DNA of 64,000 nt from Fulvivirga sp. M361 (GTDB lineage: Bacteria > Bacteroidota > Bacteroidia > Cytophagales > Cyclobacteriaceae). The notes beneath the pieces are model-generated. The model was given only the letters and a program-made list of their open reading frames with translations, ran no database searches and was not told where the DNA came from. Position 1 is the stretch's first letter; each line of letters opens with the position of its first letter. The stretch is from positions 1 to 64,000 of the forward strand of contig NZ_VKDC01000007.1 of NCBI RefSeq assembly GCF_007097395.1, written 5' to 3'. Shown here in pieces: positions 8,559-15,328 of the stretch. The position numbers and the translations under genes were made by a program.

Positions 8559-8770
8559 TTGAATTACTTTCAGGCAGATACTTATGAGAATATCGTTACA
8601 CTAGCATAGGAGATCACCGGTACGAACAGCAATGAAAAGGTAGGGATCAACGTGGTGAATTTAGACGGCAAAGTGGTATACAAAGCTACCGCAAGCAATT
8701 ATTCTTCTACTATTACGGTCGGTAGCAAAGTGTAGCCAGGCATGTACGTAGCCTGAATAAGTAGAAGAGA
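8559..8770 (+). pseudogene. Decayed third copy of the small T9SS sorting-domain protein
   Basis: Translated from 8559 the frame reads LNYFQADTYENIVTLA, stop (8607-8609), EITGTN, then VGINVVNLDGKVVYKA, SNYSSTITVGSKV, stop, PGMYVA, stop, ISR. This aligns along its length with copies 1 and 2 (NYFQAETNEN, VGINIMNLAGEMVY, KPGIYMAQIS). The first stop replaces the conserved Trp codon TGG by TAG. Signal peptide and promoter are gone, and the terminator is not preserved. Confidence 0.85.
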
Positions 8771-8950
8771 AAAATAGTATGAAAATCCAGCCAGGCCGGA
8801 CATCGAACTCATCTGTTTTTACATTTTTTTTAATCCGAATTCTCTGCTTCTGACTGCGTTGGATTATGGAGAAGGTCAATCAAACCACACTCCTATCCTT
8901 CTCCTATCAAATCAGGATTACTAAACTCTTAAAAGGGAAATCATAGGAAT

Positions 8951-8996
8951 ATGTAATCGATTACATATTATTACTTATATTTGTAATCGATTACAT
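8951..8996 (+). promoter_or_regulatory. Two identical palindromic operators on the marR promoter
   Basis: The 14-bp perfect palindrome TGTAATCGATTACA occurs at 8952-8965 and again at 8982-8995, centres exactly 30 bp apart (about three helical turns, same DNA face). The -7 element TATATTTG (8976-8983) overlaps the second palindrome, so a bound repressor would block RNA polymerase. The site lies 13 nt before the MarR start codon, which suggests autoregulation by that protein. Confidence 0.8.
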
Positions 8997-9008
8997 AAAA
9001 TACCAGTA

Positions 9009-9488
9009 ATGGATTATTTAAAAAGCTTGCAACTAATAGGCGTAACAGCACGAATTAAACGTATTAGCGACAAACTAATGCATGATGCCCGACGAGTATA
9101 TGATTACCTGGATTTACCTATTGAACCTAACTGGCACCTTGTCTTTTTGCTGTTAAAGGAAGAAAAACAACTTTCTGTAACTGAAATCTCCGGAGCATTG
9201 AAGTTTTCCCACCCTGCCATTATCAACATCATTAAAAAAATGAAAGCCTCAGGCTATGTAACCAGTACGACAGACCCTAAGGATTCCCGAAAACAAATCG
9301 TACAACTTACTGAAAAGGCAAGAAAGGAGTTGCCCAACCTGGAAGCTGAATGGGACAAAATAAAAATAGCTGTAGGCGCTATTTTCAACGATGAATTTTT
9401 AGAGCAGTTGGTTGAAGTTGAAGAGAACATGACCGAAAGTGATTTGCTTGACAGAGTGATCGAAATTAAAGCCAAAAGGAATGAATAA
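9009..9488 (+). CDS. MarR family transcriptional regulator
   Basis: 159 residues. Dimerisation helices at both ends surround a winged helix-turn-helix (about 50-115): LSVTEISGALKFSHPAIINI is the HTH, followed by IKKMKASGYVTSTTDPKDSR, the typical wing with the D-x-R signature, and TEKARKEL. MarR proteins repress operons and release DNA on binding a small ligand or oxidant. It is the first gene of a five-gene operon and sits directly behind two identical palindromes covering its promoter, so it very probably represses its own operon. No conserved redox cysteine is seen, so ligand sensing is likelier than thiol sensing. Confidence 0.9.
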   Translation: MDYLKSLQLIGVTARIKRISDKLMHDARRVYDYLDLPIEPNWHLVFLLLKEEKQLSVTEISGALKFSHPAIINIIKKMKASGYVTSTTDPKDSRKQIVQLTEKARKELPNLEAEWDKIKIAVGAIFNDEFLEQLVEVEENMTESDLLDRVIEIKAKRNE

Positions 9489-10011
9489 CAGCGTCTTTAG
9501 CCTTAAAAACTGTATCGAAATTCTACACAGTACACCTGCAGTGCTTGCAGCATTACTAAAGGGGAAAAGTGACATATGGACCATGAAAAATGAAGGGGAG
9601 AACACCTGGAGTCCAATCATGGTACTGAATCATTTGGTCCTGGCCGAACGAGATAATTGGATACCCAGAATAGAAATCATTCTTTCAGACAGTATTGATA
9701 AGACTTACAAAACATTTGAAAGGCAAAGCGAGACATTTGAAAAAAAATCAATGGATGAATTGTTAAGAGAGTTTAGCACTATAAGGGCTGAAAACTTAAA
9801 CATCCTGAATTCAAAAAGAATTTCAAATGATGACCTGAATAAAACAGCGGTACATCCAGCCTTTGGAAAAGTCACATTGAGCCAGCAAATAAGCACATGG
9901 AGTTTGCATGACTTAGGACATATAGCTCAAATATGCAGGGTCATGGCCTTTCAATATAAAAATGAAATAGGCCCCTGGAGTGAATACTTATCCATCGTAA
10001 AACACACATAA
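9481..10011 (+). CDS. DinB-like metal-dependent enzyme (first of two)
   Basis: 176 residues of a four-helix DinB/YfiT-like fold. The metal-ligand histidines expected for the fold are visible: one in MVLNHLVLAERDNW (about residue 43) and the pair in HDLGHIAQ (about 142-146). Family members include bacillithiol- and mycothiol-dependent transferases and other detoxification enzymes. The gene overlaps the end of marR by 8 nt, implying coupled translation. Paired with a second DinB gene and a GNAT gene, it may act in inactivating the compound sensed by the MarR protein; this is inference. Confidence 0.75.
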   Translation: MNNSVFSLKNCIEILHSTPAVLAALLKGKSDIWTMKNEGENTWSPIMVLNHLVLAERDNWIPRIEIILSDSIDKTYKTFERQSETFEKKSMDELLREFSTIRAENLNILNSKRISNDDLNKTAVHPAFGKVTLSQQISTWSLHDLGHIAQICRVMAFQYKNEIGPWSEYLSIVKHT

Positions 10012-10013
10012 TT

Positions 10014-10547
10014 ATGGAAGAGATACTGAGTATCCCATATCACGTGGAAAATACCACCCTGAATGATCTGGATTTTGTATGCTGGCTATATGATGAGGCC
10101 ATCAAGTACCAGAAAAAAAACAACTATTTCGGCTGGCAAGAAATGGATAGAGAATATTTGCAAAAAGAAATTGAGCGTAAACTCCATTATAAAATAGTAC
10201 AAGATGGTACTGTCATCTGTGCATTTGGTGTTGTTTTTTCAGACCCCTTGATATGGAGAGAAATGGACCAAGGGAGGTCCATCTACCTACACAGAATTGT
10301 TGTTAACCCAAATTTTAAAGGTCAAAAGCAATTTGCCAAAGTGTTGCAGTGGGCCATTAATTATTCGGCTGCCAATGGTTTGAACTCTATCAGAATGGAT
10401 ACCTGGACGGCTAATCCATCCATCATAGATTTCTATAAAGAATATGGTTTTCAATTTGTTGAAGAGTTTAAAACCGGAAATGCTGAAGACTTGCCCGTGC
10501 AACATAGAAATTTGGATGTGACATTATTAGAATATTCAATAAAATAA
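10014..10547 (+). CDS. GNAT family N-acetyltransferase
   Basis: 177 residues. The acetyl-CoA-binding core is seen in HRIVVNPNFKGQKQFAKVLQ (motif A, with a non-canonical KGQKQF in place of R/QGxGxG/A) and in WTANPSIIDFYKEYGFQFV (motif B, with the usual NP..FYKxxGF). The start is 2 nt after the stop of the preceding DinB gene. In this MarR-controlled operon it could acetylate an antibiotic or other toxic amine, but the acceptor cannot be read from sequence. Confidence 0.85.
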   Translation: MEEILSIPYHVENTTLNDLDFVCWLYDEAIKYQKKNNYFGWQEMDREYLQKEIERKLHYKIVQDGTVICAFGVVFSDPLIWREMDQGRSIYLHRIVVNPNFKGQKQFAKVLQWAINYSAANGLNSIRMDTWTANPSIIDFYKEYGFQFVEEFKTGNAEDLPVQHRNLDVTLLEYSIK

Positions 10548-10549
10548 TT

Positions 10550-11050
10550 ATGGAAATAACCAATGTAGATAACTTTTTACGCTATTACGAAAAAGTAAAG
10601 AAAAGGACGCAAAGGTTGTTCCATTGTATCCCTGAAGATAAAATAGAATGGACTTATCAAGAAGGTAAATTTACAATGGGAGATGTAATAAGGCATTTGG
10701 CCAATCTTGAACGTTATATGTTTGCAGAAAATGTTCAATTCAAAGAAAGTAAATATGCAGGCTGTGGAATTGAATATGCTAACGGACTTGAAAATGTATT
10801 AAAATACTACAATAAAAAGTACCAGGAATCTATCCACATATTTTCACAATTATCTGATACAGATCTATTAAAAAAATGCCAAACGCCCGGAGGCATTGAA
10901 ATATCAGTATGGAAATGGTTACGAGCCATGGTAGAGCATGAAATACACCATAGAGGTCAACTCTATTTGTATTTAGCTATGATGGGTATAAAAACACCTC
11001 CGATGTATGGATTAACCTCTGAAGAAGTCATTCAAAATAGCGTAAACTAA
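10550..11050 (+). CDS. DinB family protein (second of two)
   Basis: 166 residues. DinB fold with the metal-binding pattern: His in GDVIRHLANLERYMF (about 44) and the closing motif EHEIHHRGQLYLYLAMMG (about 130-147), which is the classic DinB HxxxHRGQ signature. Its sequence is distinct from the first DinB gene, so the pair is not a recent duplication. The junction before it (TAA, two bases, ATGGAA) is the same as at the previous gene boundary. Likely a thiol transferase or hydrolase of the detoxification type by family. Confidence 0.85.
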   Translation: MEITNVDNFLRYYEKVKKRTQRLFHCIPEDKIEWTYQEGKFTMGDVIRHLANLERYMFAENVQFKESKYAGCGIEYANGLENVLKYYNKKYQESIHIFSQLSDTDLLKKCQTPGGIEISVWKWLRAMVEHEIHHRGQLYLYLAMMGIKTPPMYGLTSEEVIQNSVN

Positions 11051-11057
11051 CAGAATC

Positions 11058-11297
11058 ATGGTAGATATTTTCGGCTACCTTGCTGTTGGGATCGGTTTGT
11101 TTGCTGTTACTAAAAAAAGCTTACTATCTTTCAGGTTATGGCATGTTGTGTCCTGCTTATGCTATATGGTTTATGGTATATTAAACCCTGCGTATCCTAT
11201 ATTGGTGTCCGGAGCTTTGTTTATCGTAATTCATCTGTATCGCTTGAATAAAATCAAACCATTTAGGAACAATAAAAATACACCACAGCGAGGGTAA
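11058..11297 (+). CDS. Small YgjV-like inner membrane protein
   Basis: 79 residues with three hydrophobic segments (about 4-20, 26-42, 47-62) and a basic tail. The layout FGYLAVGIGLFAVTKKSLL, FRLWHVVSCLCYMVYGILNP, then AYPILVSGALFIVIHLYRLN is that of the YgjV/CBU_0592-type membrane proteins. It closes the MarR operon, 7 nt after the second DinB gene. Function unknown. Confidence 0.65.
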   Translation: MVDIFGYLAVGIGLFAVTKKSLLSFRLWHVVSCLCYMVYGILNPAYPILVSGALFIVIHLYRLNKIKPFRNNKNTPQRG

Positions 11298-11504
11298 TCG
11301 TTGCACAGCCCAAAAAAAGATAACCTTAAGCTATAGAAAGATTAAAGTACCTACTACTTACCATTTTAACTTCATTATAGAGAGTTTGACCATTTTGGGG
11401 AGCTTGTATCTCATTAAAACACCCAATAATTGTTCAAAAAAGTATAAAGTCCAATGGAGTCATTTTGACTATTGTTACGGTCTGTTTAAAGGTAAACTTC
11501 CGGT

Positions 11505-11777
11505 ATGAGGTCCAATGTTCGAACAGGAACGCATTATGCTTTGCTACATGCACTCCGGAGGGGCCGTATAGCGGGTATTCGTAAAAACGTTAAGCCCCAC
11601 GCTCTTCGGCATTCATATGCCACCCATTTATTGGAACAAGGTATCGGTCTACAAAGCATACAAATACTAATGGGATATAATAGCCTAACTATCACTGAAA
11701 TTTACACGCACATGGCCAACACGGCTGTGAACACCATAAAAAAATCCATTAGATTAGCCCGATTAATAAAAAAATAA
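11505..11777 (+). pseudogene. C-terminal stump of a tyrosine recombinase
   Basis: About 90 codons. HALRHSYATHLLEQG carries the HxxR catalytic pair, and EIYTHM carries the nucleophilic Tyr of the XerC/D-IntI type. The intervening motif reads LMGYNSLTITEIYTH where active enzymes have GH; the His is replaced by Tyr. A stop lies in frame only a few codons before the first ATG, so the N-terminal two thirds are lost. It is a relic of an integrase, possibly of the element that once brought in neighbouring accessory genes. Confidence 0.8.
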
Positions 11778-11891
11778 CAACCACCTAGGTTTTCTTAGCT
11801 GAGTGTTCTGCTCAAATAGGAAGAATACAAAAACAGTATTAACAACAATTTTAATTAGTTGACTAAATTTTCAATACCAGAAAATAGGAAC

Positions 11892-13166
11892 ATGAAAATT
11901 ACGACGTTACTAGCACTAATTTGTTTTTTCAGCAATCCCCTCTTATCTCAACATTCAATCGATTCCCAAGCTGACCGCTTACATCAGTATTTCGGGCATT
12001 GGGTGAGCAGTGTCCATGCAAATACGGATAGCATTGGTACATTCCCCTATATTAAAATGAATAACACCTCAAAAATAGACAATAACTCTATGCACGTAGA
12101 AGTGCTTCAATATCAAAACGAAAAATACAATCCCTTGCTCACAGAATTGATTTGCTATGATTCAAAAAGTGAACAAATTATTGCTTTAGGACAAAATACC
12201 GAAGGTGTTGTTTTCAAAGGAACAGGAGGGTTTTCCAATGAAAACAAATGGGAAATGCAGGATGTCGATATGTTAGATGACTTTTACATGCAGGTCAAAT
12301 TTGATTTTCAAGGTTTAACTAATGTATTGGTAGAAGGATTTGATGAATCAGGCAAAAGTCTTTGGAAAACCCGGTACATCAAGTCTAATCCAAAGGATAA
12401 AAACATCGGCATTCAATTGGTTTCCGTCCATCAGGAAATGTTGAAAGACCCAGTAGCAACCCTACAGGAATTGGGTAGAATGGGCTACAGTTATGTGGAG
12501 ACTTTTGTTTATAATAATGGCACATTTTACGGAATGTCACCTAATGAATTTCGCGAAGTAGTAGAAGCCCAAGATATGCAATTTTTAGGTTCAATGACCT
12601 TTCACAACCTTCCTACCCCTAACTATTGGGAAAGCTCTATGCAATGGTGGTCTAAGTGTATCGACGACCACTTGGCAGCAGGTGTAGAATATTTGACAAC
12701 CTCCAACAATCAACTCAAATCCATAACAACCACAGCTGAATTGCAACGCTATTGCGATTATTATAATGCCATTGGAAAATTATGCAAAGAGAAAGGTCTG
12801 ACCTTTGCCTTTCATAATCATGCAGATGAATTTGGAATGGTCGAAGATGTTCGGATATATGATTATTTTTTGGAAAATACCGACCCTGAATATGTTCACT
12901 TTCAAGCTGACATTTATTGGATGGATGTTGGAGAAGTAAACCCTGTGGACTATTTCCAAAAACATCCAAAGCGATTTTTAAGTTGGCATATCAAGGATTA
13001 TAAAGAATTGGGTGCAAGCGGGAAAATCAATTGGATGGAATTATTTCATCACCCCGATTTTGAAGTGCCAGAATATATGGTGGCCGAGGTAGAAGATTAT
13101 TCTTATCCGTCGTTGTACAGCGTTCAGTTGGCTTGGGAATATTTATACTATGAAATATTAGATTAG
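11892..13166 (+). CDS. Secreted sugar phosphate isomerase/epimerase-like protein
   Basis: 424 residues from the ATG at 11892, which starts a clear signal peptide (MKITTLLALICFFSNPLLSQ); a TTG 33 nt earlier would spoil it. Residues about 20-165 form an unrecognised beta-rich domain. Residues about 170-424 are a xylose-isomerase-like TIM barrel: IGIQLVSVHQEM, LGRMGYSYVETF, FAFHNHADEFG with metal-ligand His and Glu, FQADIYWMDVG, LSWHIKDYKE and MVAEVEDY at the positions of the metal-binding residues. Bacteroidota encode many such exported proteins near sugar-degradation genes; no such neighbours are seen here. Confidence 0.8.
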   Translation: MKITTLLALICFFSNPLLSQHSIDSQADRLHQYFGHWVSSVHANTDSIGTFPYIKMNNTSKIDNNSMHVEVLQYQNEKYNPLLTELICYDSKSEQIIALGQNTEGVVFKGTGGFSNENKWEMQDVDMLDDFYMQVKFDFQGLTNVLVEGFDESGKSLWKTRYIKSNPKDKNIGIQLVSVHQEMLKDPVATLQELGRMGYSYVETFVYNNGTFYGMSPNEFREVVEAQDMQFLGSMTFHNLPTPNYWESSMQWWSKCIDDHLAAGVEYLTTSNNQLKSITTTAELQRYCDYYNAIGKLCKEKGLTFAFHNHADEFGMVEDVRIYDYFLENTDPEYVHFQADIYWMDVGEVNPVDYFQKHPKRFLSWHIKDYKELGASGKINWMELFHHPDFEVPEYMVAEVEDYSYPSLYSVQLAWEYLYYEILD

Positions 13167-13186
13167 ACATTTTCGCAAAACTCTGT

Positions 13187-13515
13187 TTAAAACAAATAAA
13201 AATTCAGCGGAACATTGTATATGAAGGTCATGCCCGGCAAAAGCTGGTCCCCTTTCAAGATATTCATCATAACTAAAAAATCATAGACACCCTCCGGAAT
13301 GGCAATGCTTTTTAGCAGGACCGTTGGGCTCCACTGGGCTGGTAGCAAATTTCATATGAGTATTCCTGAACAACTTCGAAGAATTGTAAAAGCCGTACCC
13401 GCATTTATCTGGAAATGCAGTGGAAGTGATTTATTCTAATGGTAACCTGGTTTTGGCGTAGCTAACTTCTCCATTATTATGTCGTTGGATTTATTGTCAA
13501 TTGGCATAATACAAC
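13187..13515 (-). other. Gap with a possible decayed gene end
   Basis: No intact gene. On the minus strand, 54 open codons lie between an in-frame stop at 13354-13352 and a stop at 13189-13187; they have protein-like composition (LPAQWSPTVLLKSIAIPEG and later NILKGDQLLPGMTFIYN) but no start codon at the front and no recognised family. This may be the 3' end of a gene destroyed upstream, or chance. Confidence 0.3.
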
Positions 13516-13752
13516 TCAAACCAGCCTCTTATTCCTAAATGCAATCCCAGAGCCGGATTTTAAGTATTTCTCAAAATTATAAGCCTTATTTCTATCACTA
13601 AAAGCGGTATAAGTAATCAATTCTACAGGTAGCCTCTCCCTTGTATATTTGACCTGACCTTGACCATGCCTTTTAATTCTTTCATCCAAATTACTGGTAC
13701 AACCTGTGTAATACGTGTTATCACTGCATTTCAAAAAATATACATACCACAT
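13516..13752 (-). CDS. GIY-YIG nuclease domain protein (UPF0213-like)
   Basis: 78 residues from the ATG at 13752, where the family always begins (MWYVYFLKCSDN). A longer open frame upstream runs through palindromic DNA and is not coding. The GIY-YIG landmarks are present: YVYFLK, YYTGCTSNLDERIKRH with the catalytic Tyr and Arg, and the metal-binding Glu in YNFEKYLKSGSG. Single-domain members of this family occur in many copies in Bacteroidota genomes; their role is unclear. The gene begins about 40 bp from two palindromes next to the tmRNA gene, a setting suggestive of a small mobile or site-specific nuclease unit. Confidence 0.85.
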   Translation of the reverse strand: MWYVYFLKCSDNTYYTGCTSNLDERIKRHGQGQVKYTRERLPVELITYTAFSDRNKAYNFEKYLKSGSGIAFRNKRLV

Positions 13753-13791
13753 AAACGAGCTTTTATTTAAAAAAACAAGAATCGAAAATGT

Positions 13792-13807
13792 AGTGGACGT
13801 GTCCACT
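13792..13807. repeat. Perfect palindrome AGTGGAC-GT-GTCCACT
   Basis: Seven-base arms around a 2-bp centre, between the GIY-YIG gene and the tmRNA gene and right beside the larger hairpin at 13811-13870. Confidence 0.7.
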
Positions 13808-13810
13808 GAA

Positions 13811-13870
13811 ACCCGAAGAAGCTTTAGCAGTGGAAGGGCAAAGCCCAACTACGCTAAAGCTTCGTAGGGT
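13811..13870. repeat. 60-bp imperfect hairpin next to the 3' end of tmRNA
   Basis: Nested arms: ACCC (13811) with GGGT (13870), AAGCTTTAGC with GCTAAAGCTT, and an inner GGGC-AAA-GCCC tip. It starts 6 bp beyond the mature 3' end of the tmRNA. It could serve as that RNA's terminator, although the T run after it is short, or be a REP-like element linked with the nearby GIY-YIG gene. Confidence 0.65.
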
Positions 13871-13875
13871 GAAAG

Positions 13876-14280
13876 TGGAGCCGGAGAGATTCGAACTCTC
13901 GTCCAGAGAAGGCAACTATCGTATCTTCTACATGCTTAGCTATGCTTTAGGTTTTCGAATAAAGCCAGGTAGATAGCGACCAAACTTTATCTTAGTTGCG
14001 ATAAATTTCACACGGACATCACAACCCTGCCAGCGCTAGTACTGTTTATCGACACTCCAGATCAAAACCTACAATACAAAGGTTTTGGAGAGTGTGGCCA
14101 GGAACCAGTCTAACTGGTTAACCTTTTAAGCCTGCTATCTCAACAATTAGTTAAGATTAGGCAGCCATGGCGTATTGATTTTCGCCAAGTAAATTGTGAG
14201 ATTATCTTTCAAGGCTCTCACCTCACGAGCCTGCATGCTTACACACGTAATCACTCATCCTGTCGAAACCGGTCGGCCCC
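13876..14280 (-). ncRNA. ssrA: tmRNA, one-piece, tag peptide GENQYAMAA
   Basis: 405 nt. The 5' end GGGGCCGACCGGTTTCGACA is the invariant start of tmRNA. The 3' end has the T-arm GAGAG-TTCGAAT-CTCTC and the acceptor strand CGGCTCC plus A, which pairs with GGGGCCG at the 5' end to form a 7-bp acceptor stem; CCA is not encoded. The tag frame lies at 14186-14157: GGC GAA AAT CAA TAC GCC ATG GCT GCC TAA, i.e. GENQYAMAA, with GGC as resume codon after TACTT. The Ala-Ala end is the proteolysis signal. It rescues ribosomes stalled on broken mRNAs together with SmpB, which is not in this window. Confidence 0.97.
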
Positions 14281-14346
14281 ATAGTATGTGGTAACCTTTA
14301 AGTATTTCAAAAAGAAACCTTGCGATTAACGGGTATTTCAAGACTG

Positions 14347-14354
14347 CAAATATA
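14347..14354 (-). promoter_or_regulatory. -7 element TATATTTG of the tmRNA gene
   Basis: An exact TAnnTTTG on the minus strand about 66 nt before the mature tmRNA 5' end. It implies a short leader removed by RNase P, as is usual for tmRNA. Confidence 0.5.
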
Positions 14355-14435
14355 GTGCGAATTAACTTTCAGATACAAATAGATGTCATAATGTCTGTTT
14401 TGACCCAATAGATCAACTTAAGTAACTTCGCGGCT

Positions 14436-15230
14436 ATGAAATATTTTTGTTTGATCGTGTCACTTTTTGCCGGTTGCCAATTCGTCAGTGCCCAAATATT
14501 AAAAGTGGATAAGGGAAGTATAGATTCGGATTCCTCACAGTATTTTTTGGGAAGTGTTAATATGGATTTTAATATTAACAACCGAAGCACCACCGTTGAT
14601 CAGGAAGTAACTTTCAAAGGGTTAAGTGCACACGCTGATCTTGTATATGTTGCCGAACAGCATGCTTACATGCTGATCAACACCATCAATTATTTTACCT
14701 CTACCGGCGGGCCGTTGATTAGCACCGGCTATGCTCATTTTCGCATTAACTTTCTTAGGCGAAGAAAACTGTCTTACGAAACCTTCACACAAGTACAATA
14801 CGATGATGGCAGGAATATGCCATTTCGCTTTTTACAGGGGGGCGGTATCAGGATTTCCCTGTCAAGAGAAGACAAGGTGAAATTTCACCTTGGTATCGGA
14901 GGCATGTGGGAAACAGAACGGTGGAAATCACTCAGTGTCGAAAACGGAGAAATAGAAAAAGAGATCTGGAAAACGTCTAACTATATCAGCGGACAGTTTA
15001 ACATTAATGAACTGGTGGACCTACACCTGATCACTTATTATCAGGGTGGAAATGACGTGGACTCCGACCTTTTCCGCAATAGGGTCAGCGGGGATGTGGT
15101 ATTTAAAGTAAAGCTTACCGATAAGCTTTCATTTCTTACCAATTTCACTTTACAATATGAAGATCGGCCCATTATCCCTATTAATAATATGGTGTACTCA
15201 TTGACAAATGGGTTAAAATGGGATTTCTAA
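14436..15230 (+). CDS. DUF481-like outer membrane beta-barrel protein
   Basis: 264 residues. Signal peptide MKYFCLIVSLFAGCQFVSAQ, then a series of amphipathic strands (FRINFLRRRKLSYETFTQVQ, GGGIRISLSR, KVKFHLGIGGMWETER, NYISGQFNINELVDLHL, DVVFKVKLTDKLSFLTNFTL) ending in a C-terminal Phe, typical of outer membrane barrels. The order and spacing fit DUF481, a family of small salt- or stress-related porin-like proteins. It is convergent with the giant gene downstream and shares a two-way terminator with it. Confidence 0.7.
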   Translation: MKYFCLIVSLFAGCQFVSAQILKVDKGSIDSDSSQYFLGSVNMDFNINNRSTTVDQEVTFKGLSAHADLVYVAEQHAYMLINTINYFTSTGGPLISTGYAHFRINFLRRRKLSYETFTQVQYDDGRNMPFRFLQGGGIRISLSREDKVKFHLGIGGMWETERWKSLSVENGEIEKEIWKTSNYISGQFNINELVDLHLITYYQGGNDVDSDLFRNRVSGDVVFKVKLTDKLSFLTNFTLQYEDRPIIPINNMVYSLTNGLKWDF

Positions 15231-15271
15231 AAGATTAACCTTAGAATGGGTTATTGGATGGGAGCCTTATA

Positions 15272-15308
15272 AAAAAGAGGCTGCCTTTTAGCAAGACAGC
15301 CTCTTTTT
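15272..15308. terminator. Two-way terminator between convergent genes
   Basis: AAAAAGAGGCTG (15272-15283) and CAGCCTCTTTTT (15297-15308) form a long stem with A and T runs on both sides, so it can stop transcription from either gene. Confidence 0.85.
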
Positions 15309-15328
15309 ACCTGTATTTATTTAACGAC

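Noticed and set aside
13753-13848. N-terminal extension of the GIY-YIG frame
   Set aside because: The family starts at MWYVYFLK; the extension only translates palindromic DNA.
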